Below are positions 22,240-30,438 of a stretch of DNA of 42,280 bases, in pieces. The position numbers and the translations under genes are program-made. The DNA is taken from the NCBI GenBank assembly GCA_944358735.1, contig CALVRT010000087.1, forward strand, positions 1-42,280. Direction: 5' to 3'. Below the pieces are notes generated by a model. The model saw only the letters and a program-made list of their open reading frames with translations, did not search any database and was not told the DNA's origin. Numbering within the stretch: position 1 is the stretch's first letter; every line of letters starts with the position of its first letter. This DNA comes from an uncultured Bacilli bacterium (lineage in GTDB: Bacteria; Bacillota_I; Bacilli_A; RF39; UBA660).

Positions 22240-22776
22240 ATGGTGGCAGCATATAAAGAAATCGTTACTAAAGCTATTATCGGTAAAGGTAAAAAATCAT
22301 TTAAAAACACTTATACCGCCGTAGCTGAACACGAACCATCAACAGTACTTGGTTGCTGGGTAATTAATCATCAATTTAAAGGATATAAAGCCGGAGATAA
22401 AGTAGGCGTTAACGGGTCATTTGACGTTAATATTTGGTACTCTTATGACGATGATAGTAAAACTACAGTAATTAATAAAAAAATAGATTACAATGAATTA
22501 TTTAACGTCAGAGTTAGAGAAGATGCCGATATATCAGGAGATACTGATATTATCGTTAGGTCTCTAAAACAACCAACCTGTTCTAGTGTAAATCCAATCG
22601 AAGGAAAGAATATTTCTTTTGATATTACTAAAGAACTTGGTGTTGAAATTGTTGGCGAAACTAAAGTAAAAATAGCCGTTGAAGACGAAGAAGACCCATG
22701 GGATGAAATTGTCGACGACATTGACGAAGAAACTTTAAATGAAATTGATGAAAAAGTTAACGAAAATTATATTTAA
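22240..22776 (+). CDS. cotE: spore outer-coat morphogenetic protein CotE
   Basis: CotE directs assembly of the outer spore coat. 178 residues aligned by eye with B. subtilis CotE: AYKEIVTKAIIGKGKKSFKN, EPSTVLGCWVINHQFKGY, SFDVNIWYSYDDDSKT, LKQPTCSSVNPIEGKNISFD, VEIVGETKVKIAVEDEED and a strongly acidic C-terminal tail. The start is ATG 22240 after GAGGGGTGAT; an upstream GTG at 22228 is excluded by the promoter position, and a GTG at 22243 is possible. In Bacillus cotE lies next to the miaB/mutS region; here it is two genes after miaB, which supports the call. Flanked by terminators on both sides. Confidence 0.92.
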   Translation: MVAAYKEIVTKAIIGKGKKSFKNTYTAVAEHEPSTVLGCWVINHQFKGYKAGDKVGVNGSFDVNIWYSYDDDSKTTVINKKIDYNELFNVRVREDADISGDTDIIVRSLKQPTCSSVNPIEGKNISFDITKELGVEIVGETKVKIAVEDEEDPWDEIVDDIDEETLNEIDEKVNENYI

Positions 22777-22809
22777 AAAGGTATTAGAAGCAAAACTAAT
22801 ACCTTTTTT
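22776..22809 (+). terminator. terminator of cotE
   Basis: A perfect 12-bp stem AAAAGGTATTAG/CTAATACCTTTT (22776-22787 with 22796-22807), 8-nt loop, T-run. Confidence 0.9.
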
Positions 22810-22896
22810 GGTTCTTTTAAACCTTTATATTAAATTTACCAAAATTTTCTATTTCAGCATCATTTAAAGCTTTAAATAAAATAATCACTAATACCT

Positions 22897-24456
22897 TTAT
22901 AGTTTTAAATTCATTTTTTCATCTTTAAATATTCTTTCATCCATTTCTTTTAAATTAGAAGAAATAAATGGTTTAAATTCCATTTGATTTAATATATCTT
23001 TTTCAAGATTAGCCCCTTTAGCTATTTCCGTAAGTTCAAGGCCTAATGAAGTTAATCTAAAGACAGCTCTTTCAGTCACATATAATATTTCTTGATTATT
23101 AGCTAAAGCATTTTTCGCCGAAAAAGTAATTTGCTCTAAATTTTTAACAAATTTTTTTATTTTTCCTTCGTTTAAAATATTAAGTTTATTATCTTTAACT
23201 TCTTCTTTTAAACCAGAAGCAGTAAAAGTACCCATGAAAATAACCTTTTTTGTATTTTGCGTAATATTAATAAAGCCTCCTGGACCTGTTACTCTCGTTC
23301 CAAATTTACTAACATTAACATTACCTTCTTCATCAACTTGGGCGAGTCCCACAATCGCCATATCAAGTGAACCGCCATTATAAGCATCAAACTGTTCAGC
23401 CGTTGGAATAACACTATCAGGATTAATTGCTCCACCAAAAGCAACTCCGCCTATCGGTACACCGCCAGTTGGACCAGATTCTACTGACAAGAAAATATCT
23501 TCACTTATTCCTTCTTCCGCACAAACATTAGCAACCGAGTCTGGCATCCCAACCCCCAAATTAATTACATAACCTTTTTTTAGTTCTAAAGTGCTTCTTC
23601 TTCCGCACACTTTTCTTTCATCAAGTGGTTTTGGTTTTATATTTTCTAATTTAATGCGTTTATCGCCTGTTACTTCCGGCCTATAAACTGGCATATTATA
23701 CTCACCTAAACTCGTATCTGGCTTGCTAACAACAACATAATCAACAATTGACGAGTGAATTAAAACATTTCTAGCCCGTAAAGAATTTTTAGGAACAATT
23801 TTTTCTACTTCTACTATTACAATTCCCCCACTATTATGAGCAGCAATCGCCATATTATATTGCTCGCCAATAACCGCTTCATGTTCTAAAGAAATATTCC
23901 CCGCTTCATCAGCATAAGTTGCTTTTATCACGGCGACATTAATAGGAAATGATTTATATAATAGGAAATCTTGATTATCAATATTAACTCTTTCGACAAT
24001 TGGTTTTAATTTTTTAGCTTTAGAATTAGCGCAGCACCCTTCTATTAATGGGTCAGCAAAAGTATTTAAACCAATATGTGTTATTACGCCAATCTCGTGA
24101 CCGGCAATTGCTCTATATAAATGATTTATAACACCAAGGGGCACGGCAAAAGCTGGAAACTTATTTTTACCAATTGCATTACCAAAAACCCTTCCCATAC
24201 CTAGATGAGCACAAATAGCTTTACCAACTAATCCTTCTTTAGCCAGCATATTCATACCAACTTCATCTTCTGTTAAATTACCTGGGCTAATACCACAAGT
24301 AACAGTTAAATTTTGGGGATGACCGGTTTTAACAAAACTATCACTTATCCCTTTGATAATCGCTTCCGCTGACCCTGAACCACCAGAACCACTAATAGCC
24401 ACCGTGTCACCATCTTTTATAATTGTCCCTATTTCATTTGGCGTTATTATCTTCAT
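22897..24456 (-). CDS. propionate/acetate CoA-transferase family (YdiF/Pct-like)
   Basis: A 519-residue class I CoA-transferase with both half-domains fused. First half: GDTVAISGSGGSGSAEAI and GCCANSKAKK. Second half: GYVINLGVGMPDSVANV with the catalytic Glu (E326) in LSVESGPTGGVPIGG, which forms the glutamyl-CoA thioester intermediate. Family members move CoA between acetyl-CoA and short-chain acids, often in lactate or butyrate fermentation of gut anaerobes. GAGGTG before the ATG. Monocistronic, with no fermentation genes beside it, so substrate is unknown. Confidence 0.9.
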   Translation of the reverse strand: MKIITPNEIGTIIKDGDTVAISGSGGSGSAEAIIKGISDSFVKTGHPQNLTVTCGISPGNLTEDEVGMNMLAKEGLVGKAICAHLGMGRVFGNAIGKNKFPAFAVPLGVINHLYRAIAGHEIGVITHIGLNTFADPLIEGCCANSKAKKLKPIVERVNIDNQDFLLYKSFPINVAVIKATYADEAGNISLEHEAVIGEQYNMAIAAHNSGGIVIVEVEKIVPKNSLRARNVLIHSSIVDYVVVSKPDTSLGEYNMPVYRPEVTGDKRIKLENIKPKPLDERKVCGRRSTLELKKGYVINLGVGMPDSVANVCAEEGISEDIFLSVESGPTGGVPIGGVAFGGAINPDSVIPTAEQFDAYNGGSLDMAIVGLAQVDEEGNVNVSKFGTRVTGPGGFINITQNTKKVIFMGTFTASGLKEEVKDNKLNILNEGKIKKFVKNLEQITFSAKNALANNQEILYVTERAVFRLTSLGLELTEIAKGANLEKDILNQMEFKPFISSNLKEMDERIFKDEKMNLKL

Positions 24457-24515
24457 TATATACTCACCTCTATTATAATTTTAGCACAAAAATAGTAGAA
24501 AAACAAAAAATCATC

Positions 24516-24540
24516 AAAAAACCAAAGTATTAAGCTTTGG
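24516..24540 (-). terminator. terminator of the acyltransferase gene
   Basis: CCAAAG/CTTTGG stem (24522-24527 with 24535-24540), 7-nt loop, then TTTTTT on the minus strand; overlaps the stop. Confidence 0.7.
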
Positions 24541-25798
24541 CTTTTGATTTCTTCTTTTCTTCAAGTTCTTCAGCTTTTTCTAATTGTCTACTTTCTTCTA
24601 TCATTTCCATCACCGATTTTAAAATCATACTAAAGATAATTGTAAGAATTACTGTTGGAATAAAAACAGTCCAGAAAGAATAAGAACTAGTAGCTGAATT
24701 TGGTCCAAGAAGTTTTAAAACAAATATGGCAACTGGATAATGAAGCATATAAATATGTAGAGATATACTACCTAAATAACTAAAGAAATCATTTACTTTT
24801 TCGTGGTTCAATAGACCAGTAATTTTATCTTTATTAAGTAAAGTTAACCCAATAACAACAATACATAATAAAGCAACTGTCCATCTTTCTAAATTAAACC
24901 AAGTTGCTGGATAAATTGTATACCATAGTAATAAAACACCACAGATTAAGTAAAGAAGTGTAAGTCCCCACTGCCCAGCTGACGTAAATTTGTGGTCTTT
25001 GATTCTATTTATTAAATAGTATAAAACTATACCAGCAAGCATTCCCATTAGGACAAACAATAAACCATTGTTAAATCCAAGGATAGCGGTTGTATCAGTA
25101 GCCGCTCCCCCAGTTCCATTAGTTGAAGCTGTTTGCGCCCCAATTGTTGACCAAGCCGTTTGTGATGCTCTTGTACCAGTGAAGCACCACCAACCACCTA
25201 GAAAAATAAAGGTAAATGGAGCGATTATTCCTGACATAAAGTCTTCATTTTTACAAAGACCCCAATATAAGAAATAACCCACAATAATAATTGCCGATAT
25301 AAACCAAAGTGGTCCATTTAAATTAAAAAATTCATTACCAGCACTTCGAAGTCCAGCTGCGTGGAAACCAAGAAATTCCCAGAAACTGTTTACAACCATT
25401 GTACAAACTTGTTGAAAATTATAATCTGGATAATAGAAACTAGTACATATAAGTACCCCAAGAATATAGCCTATAATTAGAACAGGAATTAAGGCTTTTA
25501 TTCTTGACCAAGTATAAGCCCAAGCTCTTGATGAAGCACTTTTACTATTATAATCTTTATCTTTAGCCCGCTTTTTAAAATGAGATACCATGAAGAAGCC
25601 GGCTGTTATTGTAAAAATCCATAATACTTCACTTGAACCAAAGAACCAATTAGAAGAATCCATATAATATCCATTAGAACCGTTACAAGTGTTCGCGATA
25701 ATGAAACCTATATGAAATCCAATAATGGCTACAGCAATCACAAATCGCCATATTTCAATCGCACTATTTCTCTTTTTAACCGTGCCTGCTTTTGTCAT
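24530..25798 (-). CDS. acyltransferase-3 family membrane protein (OafA-like)
   Basis: A 422-residue polytopic protein with about ten membrane helices. It starts with SAIEIWRFVIAVAIIGFHIG, the acyltransferase-3 entry helix with its His, and has an ISLHIYMLHYPVAIFVL helix near the end, followed by a cytoplasmic Lys/Glu tail (EESRQLEKAEELEEKKKSK). The family O-acetylates or O-succinylates surface glycans, peptidoglycan or lipids. No separate SGNH domain. A Ser/Thr/Ala/Gly-rich outer loop (about 208-232) is unusual. AAGGAGG before the ATG; monocistronic. Confidence 0.88.
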   Translation of the reverse strand: MTKAGTVKKRNSAIEIWRFVIAVAIIGFHIGFIIANTCNGSNGYYMDSSNWFFGSSEVLWIFTITAGFFMVSHFKKRAKDKDYNSKSASSRAWAYTWSRIKALIPVLIIGYILGVLICTSFYYPDYNFQQVCTMVVNSFWEFLGFHAAGLRSAGNEFFNLNGPLWFISAIIIVGYFLYWGLCKNEDFMSGIIAPFTFIFLGGWWCFTGTRASQTAWSTIGAQTASTNGTGGAATDTTAILGFNNGLLFVLMGMLAGIVLYYLINRIKDHKFTSAGQWGLTLLYLICGVLLLWYTIYPATWFNLERWTVALLCIVVIGLTLLNKDKITGLLNHEKVNDFFSYLGSISLHIYMLHYPVAIFVLKLLGPNSATSSYSFWTVFIPTVILTIIFSMILKSVMEMIEESRQLEKAEELEEKKKSKAKA

Positions 25799-25901
25799 AA
25801 AGTCCTCCTTCCAAGTAGTCTCCTACTATAAATTATTTTATCACTAACTTCAAAATTAAACAATATAAATTTTAAAAAATATATCTATTTATTTTTTTTT
25901 A

Positions 25902-25910
25902 TGATAAAAT
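25902..25910 (+). promoter_or_regulatory. possible extended -10 promoter of the PepSY gene
   Basis: TGATAAAAT (TGn plus TAAAAT) 19 nt before the ATG; no clear -35. Confidence 0.35.
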
Positions 25911-25928
25911 AGTATTAGAGGTGAAGAT

Positions 25929-26507
25929 ATGAAAACAATATGGAAAGTAATTATCGCTGTTGTAATTATTATCATCCTAATCGTTATTGGCTTTATCATC
26001 TATATTAATACAGCATTTATTTCTAAAGAAGAAGCTCAAAATGCTGTTATTAAAGATATGAATCAAGACGAAGATGACATTTATTTTGAAAGTACTGATT
26101 TAGAATTAGAAGAAGGACAATATGATATTAGTCTTTATTATAATAATACTGAATACGAATACAAAATAGATGCCAAAAACGGTAGAGTTATTTATACTGA
26201 CTACGTTAATTCTAGTAATCAAAATAATGGAACTACTAACCAAGATACAAATAACCAAAACACGCAAAATAATAGTCAAACTAACTCAACTGCTACAGCT
26301 ATATCATTAGATAAAGCTAAACAAATTGCTTTTGAACACGCTGGGGTTACTGAAGCCGATATCAATTTAACTAAAGCGCAAAATGAAATGGATGATGGTA
26401 AAGAAGTTTATGAAATTGAATTTTACTATAACAACCAAGAATATGATTATAAAATAGATGCAAATAATGGCGAAATTATTTCTTATGACAGAGATGGACA
26501 TCATTAA
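25929..26507 (+). CDS. membrane-anchored protein with two PepSY domains
   Basis: A 192-residue protein: one N-terminal membrane helix (about 5-28), PepSY domain 1 (about 33-95: SKEEAQNAVIKDMNQDEDDI, EYEYKIDAKNGRVIY), an Asn/Gln/Thr-rich linker (about 98-125), and PepSY domain 2 (about 127-190: SLDKAKQIAFEHAGVTEADI, EYDYKIDANNGEIISYDRD). PepSY domains are often protease inhibitors or propeptides, and those with YKIDAxxGEI are typical of Firmicutes surface proteins. GAGGTG before the ATG. Single-gene unit closed by a terminator. Confidence 0.87.
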   Translation: MKTIWKVIIAVVIIIILIVIGFIIYINTAFISKEEAQNAVIKDMNQDEDDIYFESTDLELEEGQYDISLYYNNTEYEYKIDAKNGRVIYTDYVNSSNQNNGTTNQDTNNQNTQNNSQTNSTATAISLDKAKQIAFEHAGVTEADINLTKAQNEMDDGKEVYEIEFYYNNQEYDYKIDANNGEIISYDRDGHH

Positions 26508-26521
26508 CCATCTTTTTTTTT
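26492..26521 (+). terminator. terminator of the PepSY gene
   Basis: AGATGG/CCATCT stem (26492-26497 with 26508-26513), 10-nt loop, then eight T. Confidence 0.7.
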
Positions 26522-26524
26522 ACT

Positions 26525-26554
26525 AAAAAAAGCTAACCTTTTAATTGTTTAGCT
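26525..26554 (-). terminator. terminator of the rbgA-mrnC-rlmB-sigH operon
   Basis: AGCTAA/TTAGCT stem (26531-26536 with 26549-26554), then six T on the minus strand; overlaps the sigH stop. Confidence 0.7.
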
Positions 26555-27144
26555 TTATTTCTTATACGCTGAAAAGCATTATCAATAGCTTTAATATCAC
26601 GGTCTAATATCTCGGACATTTCTTTATAATTAAGACCATAATCACGAAGCTCTAAAACCATTTGTTCAAAGTCCGTTAATCGTGATTTTAATTTTTCATA
26701 CATTCTTGCAGTATCTTCTTTACCAATTAAAATATTAATTGGATTACTTGCTTCATCTTTCAAAACTTTGTCTAACCCGTTAAATTCATCATTATTATCG
26801 ATAACTTCCACTGATACGGAATCATTAAGTACTCGGTGCTTTTGCCGATTTATTCCAATAACATAGCTAATCATCGCTTTTTGAATACAAACTCTAGCAT
26901 AAGTAAAAAACAAATTATCCCGTCCAGGATTATAATACTGAATAGCATGTGAAAGACCAATATTACCTTCCTGAACAACATCCTTTAATTCAATCCCCCC
27001 CTTATTATTAGTAGCAAATATTTGTTTAGCCAACTTGTAAACTAAAGGTTGATATTTTTTATATAAAATTTCACAAGCTTCAGGATTGGTTTTAGCTAAA
27101 TCAACTAGTTCATAGTCATTTAATTCTTCATAATTCATCGACAT
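26533..27144 (-). CDS. sigH: RNA polymerase sigma factor SigH
   Basis: Sigma-H (sigma-30) runs the switch to stationary phase and sporulation. 203 residues: ELVDLAKTNPEACEILYKKY, region 2 LKDVVQEGNIGLSHAIQYY and FFTYARVCIQKAMISYVIG, NRQKHRVLNDSVSVEV, and region 4 MVLELRDYGLNYKEMSEILD with IKAIDNAFQRIRNKAKQL. The QKH...L and IDNAxQR motifs are those of SigH rather than sigma-B or sigma-I. Position directly after rlmB matches Bacillus (mrnC-rlmB-yacP-sigH; yacP is missing here). The ATG at 27144 has GAGGCGG 4 nt upstream; an ATG at 27138 overlaps the rlmB stop as ATGA and is also possible. Confidence 0.9.
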   Translation of the reverse strand: MSMNYEELNDYELVDLAKTNPEACEILYKKYQPLVYKLAKQIFATNNKGGIELKDVVQEGNIGLSHAIQYYNPGRDNLFFTYARVCIQKAMISYVIGINRQKHRVLNDSVSVEVIDNNDEFNGLDKVLKDEASNPINILIGKEDTARMYEKLKSRLTDFEQMVLELRDYGLNYKEMSEILDRDIKAIDNAFQRIRNKAKQLKG

Positions 27145-27818
27145 CTAACCGCCTCATAAATAATTAAAGCTGCCGCCACTGAAGCATTTAAACTATTGAC
27201 TTTTCCTTTCATCGGAATTGAAGCGATAAAATCACAATGTTTTTTCGTCGCACTACCTATTCCACTACCTTCATTACTGATAACTAAAACAATTTTCCCA
27301 GTATAATCAATTTGCCGGTAATCAGTTCCATTCATATCCGTGCCAATAACCCAATAACCATTTTTCTTTAATTTTTCTAAAGTATTATTGATATTACTAA
27401 CTAACGCGATATTGACATTAGCTAGGCAACCGGCACTAACTTTCATTACTGTCGCATTAACTTTTGCACTACGGTCTTTCGGAATAACGATATTTTTAAG
27501 CCCCGCCGCCTCACAAGTCCTAATAATAGCCCCTAAATTATGCGGGTCTTCTAAATGGTCTAAAACGACAATAATTTCATCATTTAACATATCATCTAAC
27601 GAAGAATATTCATAATCATTAATTTGTAAAATAATACCTTGATGATTTCCCTTTTCCATCGCATCTAGTTTTTGTTTTGGCAAGAACAATGTTTGAATTT
27701 TTTTCTTTGAAAGTAACGCTAAAATATCTTTATCTTTTAAATGCTCATAGACATAAGCCTTTCTGACAATATTTTTATTTAGCGCTTCTAACGCCGCATT
27801 TTTTCCATATATTTGCAT
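27135..27818 (-). CDS. rlmB: 23S rRNA Gm2251 2'-O-methyltransferase RlmB (TrmH family)
   Basis: SPOUT methyltransferase of the TrmH family acting on 23S rRNA. 227 residues: N-terminal substrate domain (MQIYGKNAALEALN), motif 1 VVLDHLEDPHNLGAIIRTCE, motif 2 IVLVISNEGSGIG, motif 3 IPMKGKVNSLNASVAAALII. Specificity for G2251 is inferred from gene order (after mrnC, before sigH). GGGTGAT before the ATG; overlaps sigH by up to 10 nt. Confidence 0.92.
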   Translation of the reverse strand: MQIYGKNAALEALNKNIVRKAYVYEHLKDKDILALLSKKKIQTLFLPKQKLDAMEKGNHQGIILQINDYEYSSLDDMLNDEIIVVLDHLEDPHNLGAIIRTCEAAGLKNIVIPKDRSAKVNATVMKVSAGCLANVNIALVSNINNTLEKLKKNGYWVIGTDMNGTDYRQIDYTGKIVLVISNEGSGIGSATKKHCDFIASIPMKGKVNSLNASVAAALIIYEAVRCR

Positions 27819-28559
27819 TTAATCACCCACTATAAATTTCATTATCTCTTCTATTCGTTCATTGTTTTCTATTAAAGCTAAATAACCTATTAAAGCCTCT
27901 AATCCAGTTGACTTTTTATAAGTAACAATATCGGTACTTTTAGATTTATGACTTTTATGATTACGCGCTCTTTTAACAATATTAAGCTCCTTACTAGTTA
28001 AAAAATTTAAATTTATCATTTGTGTAAGAAAATTACTTTGCGCTTTCGCACTAACATATTTAATGCTTTCGCTTTGCAAATCTTTTACTGTTGCATAATG
28101 TTTAATTAAGAACGTTCGAATATAAAGTTCATAAACTGCATCACCCAAATAAGCAAGATTTAAAACATTCATATTTTGGGCTTTTAAATAATTATCAATA
28201 ATTTGTAAATCACGTTTATCTTTTGGACGATTTAAATTTTGCTTAAGGGAAATTATATCTGATAACTTTTGAATCTTATACCCATTAATTATATCATATT
28301 CTTCTGTATAGTAAAGCCTTCCAAAGTTAATTTCATTATTTATTAAGTACGCTTTACATTCATTATTAATATGATTATCTTCTTCACAGTTATAATTAGC
28401 TAATAAATAATCATATAACTCTGAAGTAACGGCAATATCAATATCATTAGTCTTGTGTTTAATACCAAGCATAACTAAAGCTGCTCCAGATAATATGATA
28501 AATTCATCTTTAGGAAAGTTATATTTTTCTAAAGTTATATATATTTCTTTTTCAGTCAT
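27819..28559 (-). CDS. mrnC: fusion: nucleotidyltransferase-like domain + Mini-ribonuclease 3 (MrnC)
   Basis: A 246-residue protein with two parts. Residues about 128-246 are Mini-III RNase, which trims the ends of 23S rRNA precursors: LNLAYLGDAVYELYIRTFLI (catalytic D140), AKAQSNFLTQ, RNHKSHK and TGLEALIGYLAL (catalytic E221). Residues about 8-124 look like a nucleotidyltransferase-fold domain: ILSGAALVMLGIKHKTND with the D39-x-D41 pair, and KLSDIISLKQNLNRPKDKRD, the usual closing block of MNT/AbiEii-type proteins. Mini-III is normally a stand-alone 130-145-residue protein. The ORF has no break, and the internal ATG at codon 130 has no ribosome binding site. The ATG at 28559 has GAGGG; it overlaps rbgA by 8 nt. 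Order rbgA-mrnC-rlmB-sigH. Confidence 0.88.
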   Translation of the reverse strand: MTEKEIYITLEKYNFPKDEFIILSGAALVMLGIKHKTNDIDIAVTSELYDYLLANYNCEEDNHINNECKAYLINNEINFGRLYYTEEYDIINGYKIQKLSDIISLKQNLNRPKDKRDLQIIDNYLKAQNMNVLNLAYLGDAVYELYIRTFLIKHYATVKDLQSESIKYVSAKAQSNFLTQMINLNFLTSKELNIVKRARNHKSHKSKSTDIVTYKKSTGLEALIGYLALIENNERIEEIMKFIVGD

Positions 28560-29430
28560 TATTTCCCTCGTACCTATCAAAAGTTACCCCTTTAATATAA
28601 CCATTTTTAACATCATTAATAATTAAACTAATTACTTTATCATAATCTACTTCACCACCCTTTAGAAGTGCGCCTCTTTTAATGCCGATTTCTTTAAGGG
28701 TTACTAATATATCTTCATTTAAATTTTCAGTATAACGTTCTTTTAAAATTTCTGGATAATATTTGGCTAAAGATTTTAAAATATATTCAGCGACTTCAAA
28801 AAGTGGTAAAACTTCCTCTTTTATTGCGGTAAAAGACGCTAAATTAAAGGCTTTATTTTCTTCTAATTTAGGCCACAAAATACCAGGAGAGTCTAATAGT
28901 TCAATATCGTTATTAACCCTAATCCAGCTCAAATTTTTCGTTACACCTGGTTTATTACCTGTACTGGTAGCTTTTCTACCAGAAAGTCTGTTAATTAAAG
29001 TGCTTTTTCCAACATTAGGAATACCAATTACTAAAACTCTGATTTTTCTTGTTTTAAGTCCAGCTTCCTTTCGTTTTTGATTAAAATCATTCATTATCTT
29101 CATTGTTAAATTAATAAGGGGCTTTAGATTAACATTACCTTCTAAATTAACTGGTAAAACAGTATAGCCTTTATTTTCATAATGTTTTATCCATTTGTCA
29201 GTTTCCTTTTTATCACATAAATCATATTTAGTCATAATAATTAATTTAGGTTTGCCTTTTGTGATTTCATCACTATCTATTAGTTTTGAAGAAAAAGGCA
29301 TCCTCGCATCAATTACTTCATAAACTAAATCAATTAGTTTTATATTTTCTTTAATTAATCTTTTTGTTTTTGCCATATGTCCAGGATAATGGTTAATATG
29401 AACTTTACCTTGTTTATCAATATTACTCAT
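28552..29430 (-). CDS. rbgA: ribosome biogenesis GTPase RbgA (YlqF)
   Basis: Circularly permuted GTPase needed for the late steps of 50S assembly. 292 residues: HYPGHMAKTKRLI at the start, G4 IIMTKYDLCD before G1 (IGIPNVGKSTLINRL), G2/switch GNKPGVTKN, G3 LLDSPGILWP, then a helical RNA-binding C-terminal domain. In Bacillus rbgA follows rplS; here a 3.5-kb accessory island separates it from lepB-rplS. Site AAGGCGA 7 nt upstream. Confidence 0.95.
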   Translation of the reverse strand: MSNIDKQGKVHINHYPGHMAKTKRLIKENIKLIDLVYEVIDARMPFSSKLIDSDEITKGKPKLIIMTKYDLCDKKETDKWIKHYENKGYTVLPVNLEGNVNLKPLINLTMKIMNDFNQKRKEAGLKTRKIRVLVIGIPNVGKSTLINRLSGRKATSTGNKPGVTKNLSWIRVNNDIELLDSPGILWPKLEENKAFNLASFTAIKEEVLPLFEVAEYILKSLAKYYPEILKERYTENLNEDILVTLKEIGIKRGALLKGGEVDYDKVISLIINDVKNGYIKGVTFDRYEGNND

Positions 29431-29444
29431 TTCTTTCGCCTTCT

Positions 29445-30185
29445 TTACTTTTTAATTTCATTTTTATTTTTCTTATCGTCTAATTGTTTCTTTTCTCTTT
29501 CCAGCATTTTTAAACTTTTTCTTGGAGTAGGCATTTCTTCAGGCATCATTCCACCGATATCAGCGATGGCTCTTCTTACTTTTTTTCCAACTTCATAATG
29601 CACATTTTTTGCATTGTTTTCGCCTTGCACCTTATCTCTTAAAAGCTTTTGCTTTGTTTGATTTATCCTAAATAAATTCGCTACTAACTCATCTTCACTC
29701 ATATTATCTAAAATATCTTCTCTATAGCGTAATTTTTTTCTTTTAAATATATCATCAGCGGTTTCACCATTATATAATCCTTTATAACCAGCATTATGAA
29801 ATTCAGCCATATTTTTTACACTCGCAGACGATGCAACTTTTTGTAAAGTATAATTGCCTTGTTTTGTTAATTTTCTTTGATAAAACCTTTTTTCATCATC
29901 AGATAGTGAATCATATTCCTTCTCTGTTATTTCTTGTTTCCTTGTTTGAACAGCAAAATAAGTTTGACCTAAAGCAACAACTTCTTTACTGGGAGCTGCA
30001 TTTTGTACTATTAAATAGCATGCATATCTGGAAAGTTTATAGTCAAAAATTTTCCTTCTTGCAGTTTTACCTAATTCTATCATTTTGTTGGTTTCAACAA
30101 AATGTTCAAGTACATTAATTTTACTGTTTTCACAAGATGTTATAGCTTTATCTATTACTACTTTAAAATTTCTCCACTCTTTATA
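29445..30185 (-). pseudogene. dinD: dinD (DNA damage-inducible protein D), 5'-truncated pseudogene
   Basis: The frame is open from 30185 to 29445 (246 codons) and matches DinD: YKEWRNFKVVIDKAITSCEN, INVLEHFVETNKMIELGKTA, YKLSRYACYLIVQNAAPSKE, TYFAVQTRKQEIT, ELVANLFRINQTKQKL and VGKKVRRAIADIGGMMPEEM. It begins after a TAA at 30186-30188, and the first 25-35 residues of the family (the WYARELxxVL region) are missing. The only ATG is internal (30083) without a ribosome binding site. At 30219 an ATG with a perfect AAGGAG opens only eight codons and may be the remains of the original start. DinD inhibits RecA in E. coli. No LexA box seen. Confidence 0.85.
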
Positions 30186-30438
30186 TTACCAATTATTTTT
30201 TAAAGCCTGCTTCTAACATAATATTATCTCCTTGTATAATACAGTTAAAATATTTTTCAACTTCCAACATTTTGTCAGAATTTCATTCCCTTCGTTATTT
30301 TTTTAATCTCCTTTTTAAAGTTGCCCAATAATCACTAAAGAAAAATAGATAAAACCCTATTTTGTGGCTGCTAACAATATAATTCTTTAACAATTTTTTT
30401 AGATTTATTTATACAATACCACATCTTTCCAACAATTA

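Noticed and set aside
22813-22890. A 24-codon minus-strand frame (GTG start) after cotE ending in NFGKFNIKV
   Set aside because: No ribosome binding site, no recognisable family, and short enough to be chance in AT-rich DNA.
24472-24477. TATAAT upstream of the CoA-transferase gene as its promoter
   Set aside because: The predicted start would fall on the Shine-Dalgarno and no -35 is present at 16-18 bp.
30200-30438. Possible extra small gene or LexA box upstream of the dinD remnant
   Set aside because: Only an eight-codon frame after a good ribosome binding site and a vestigial TTGAAA/TATACA pair; no GAAC-N4-GTTC LexA box was seen. 30241-30438 holds nothing else I can name.
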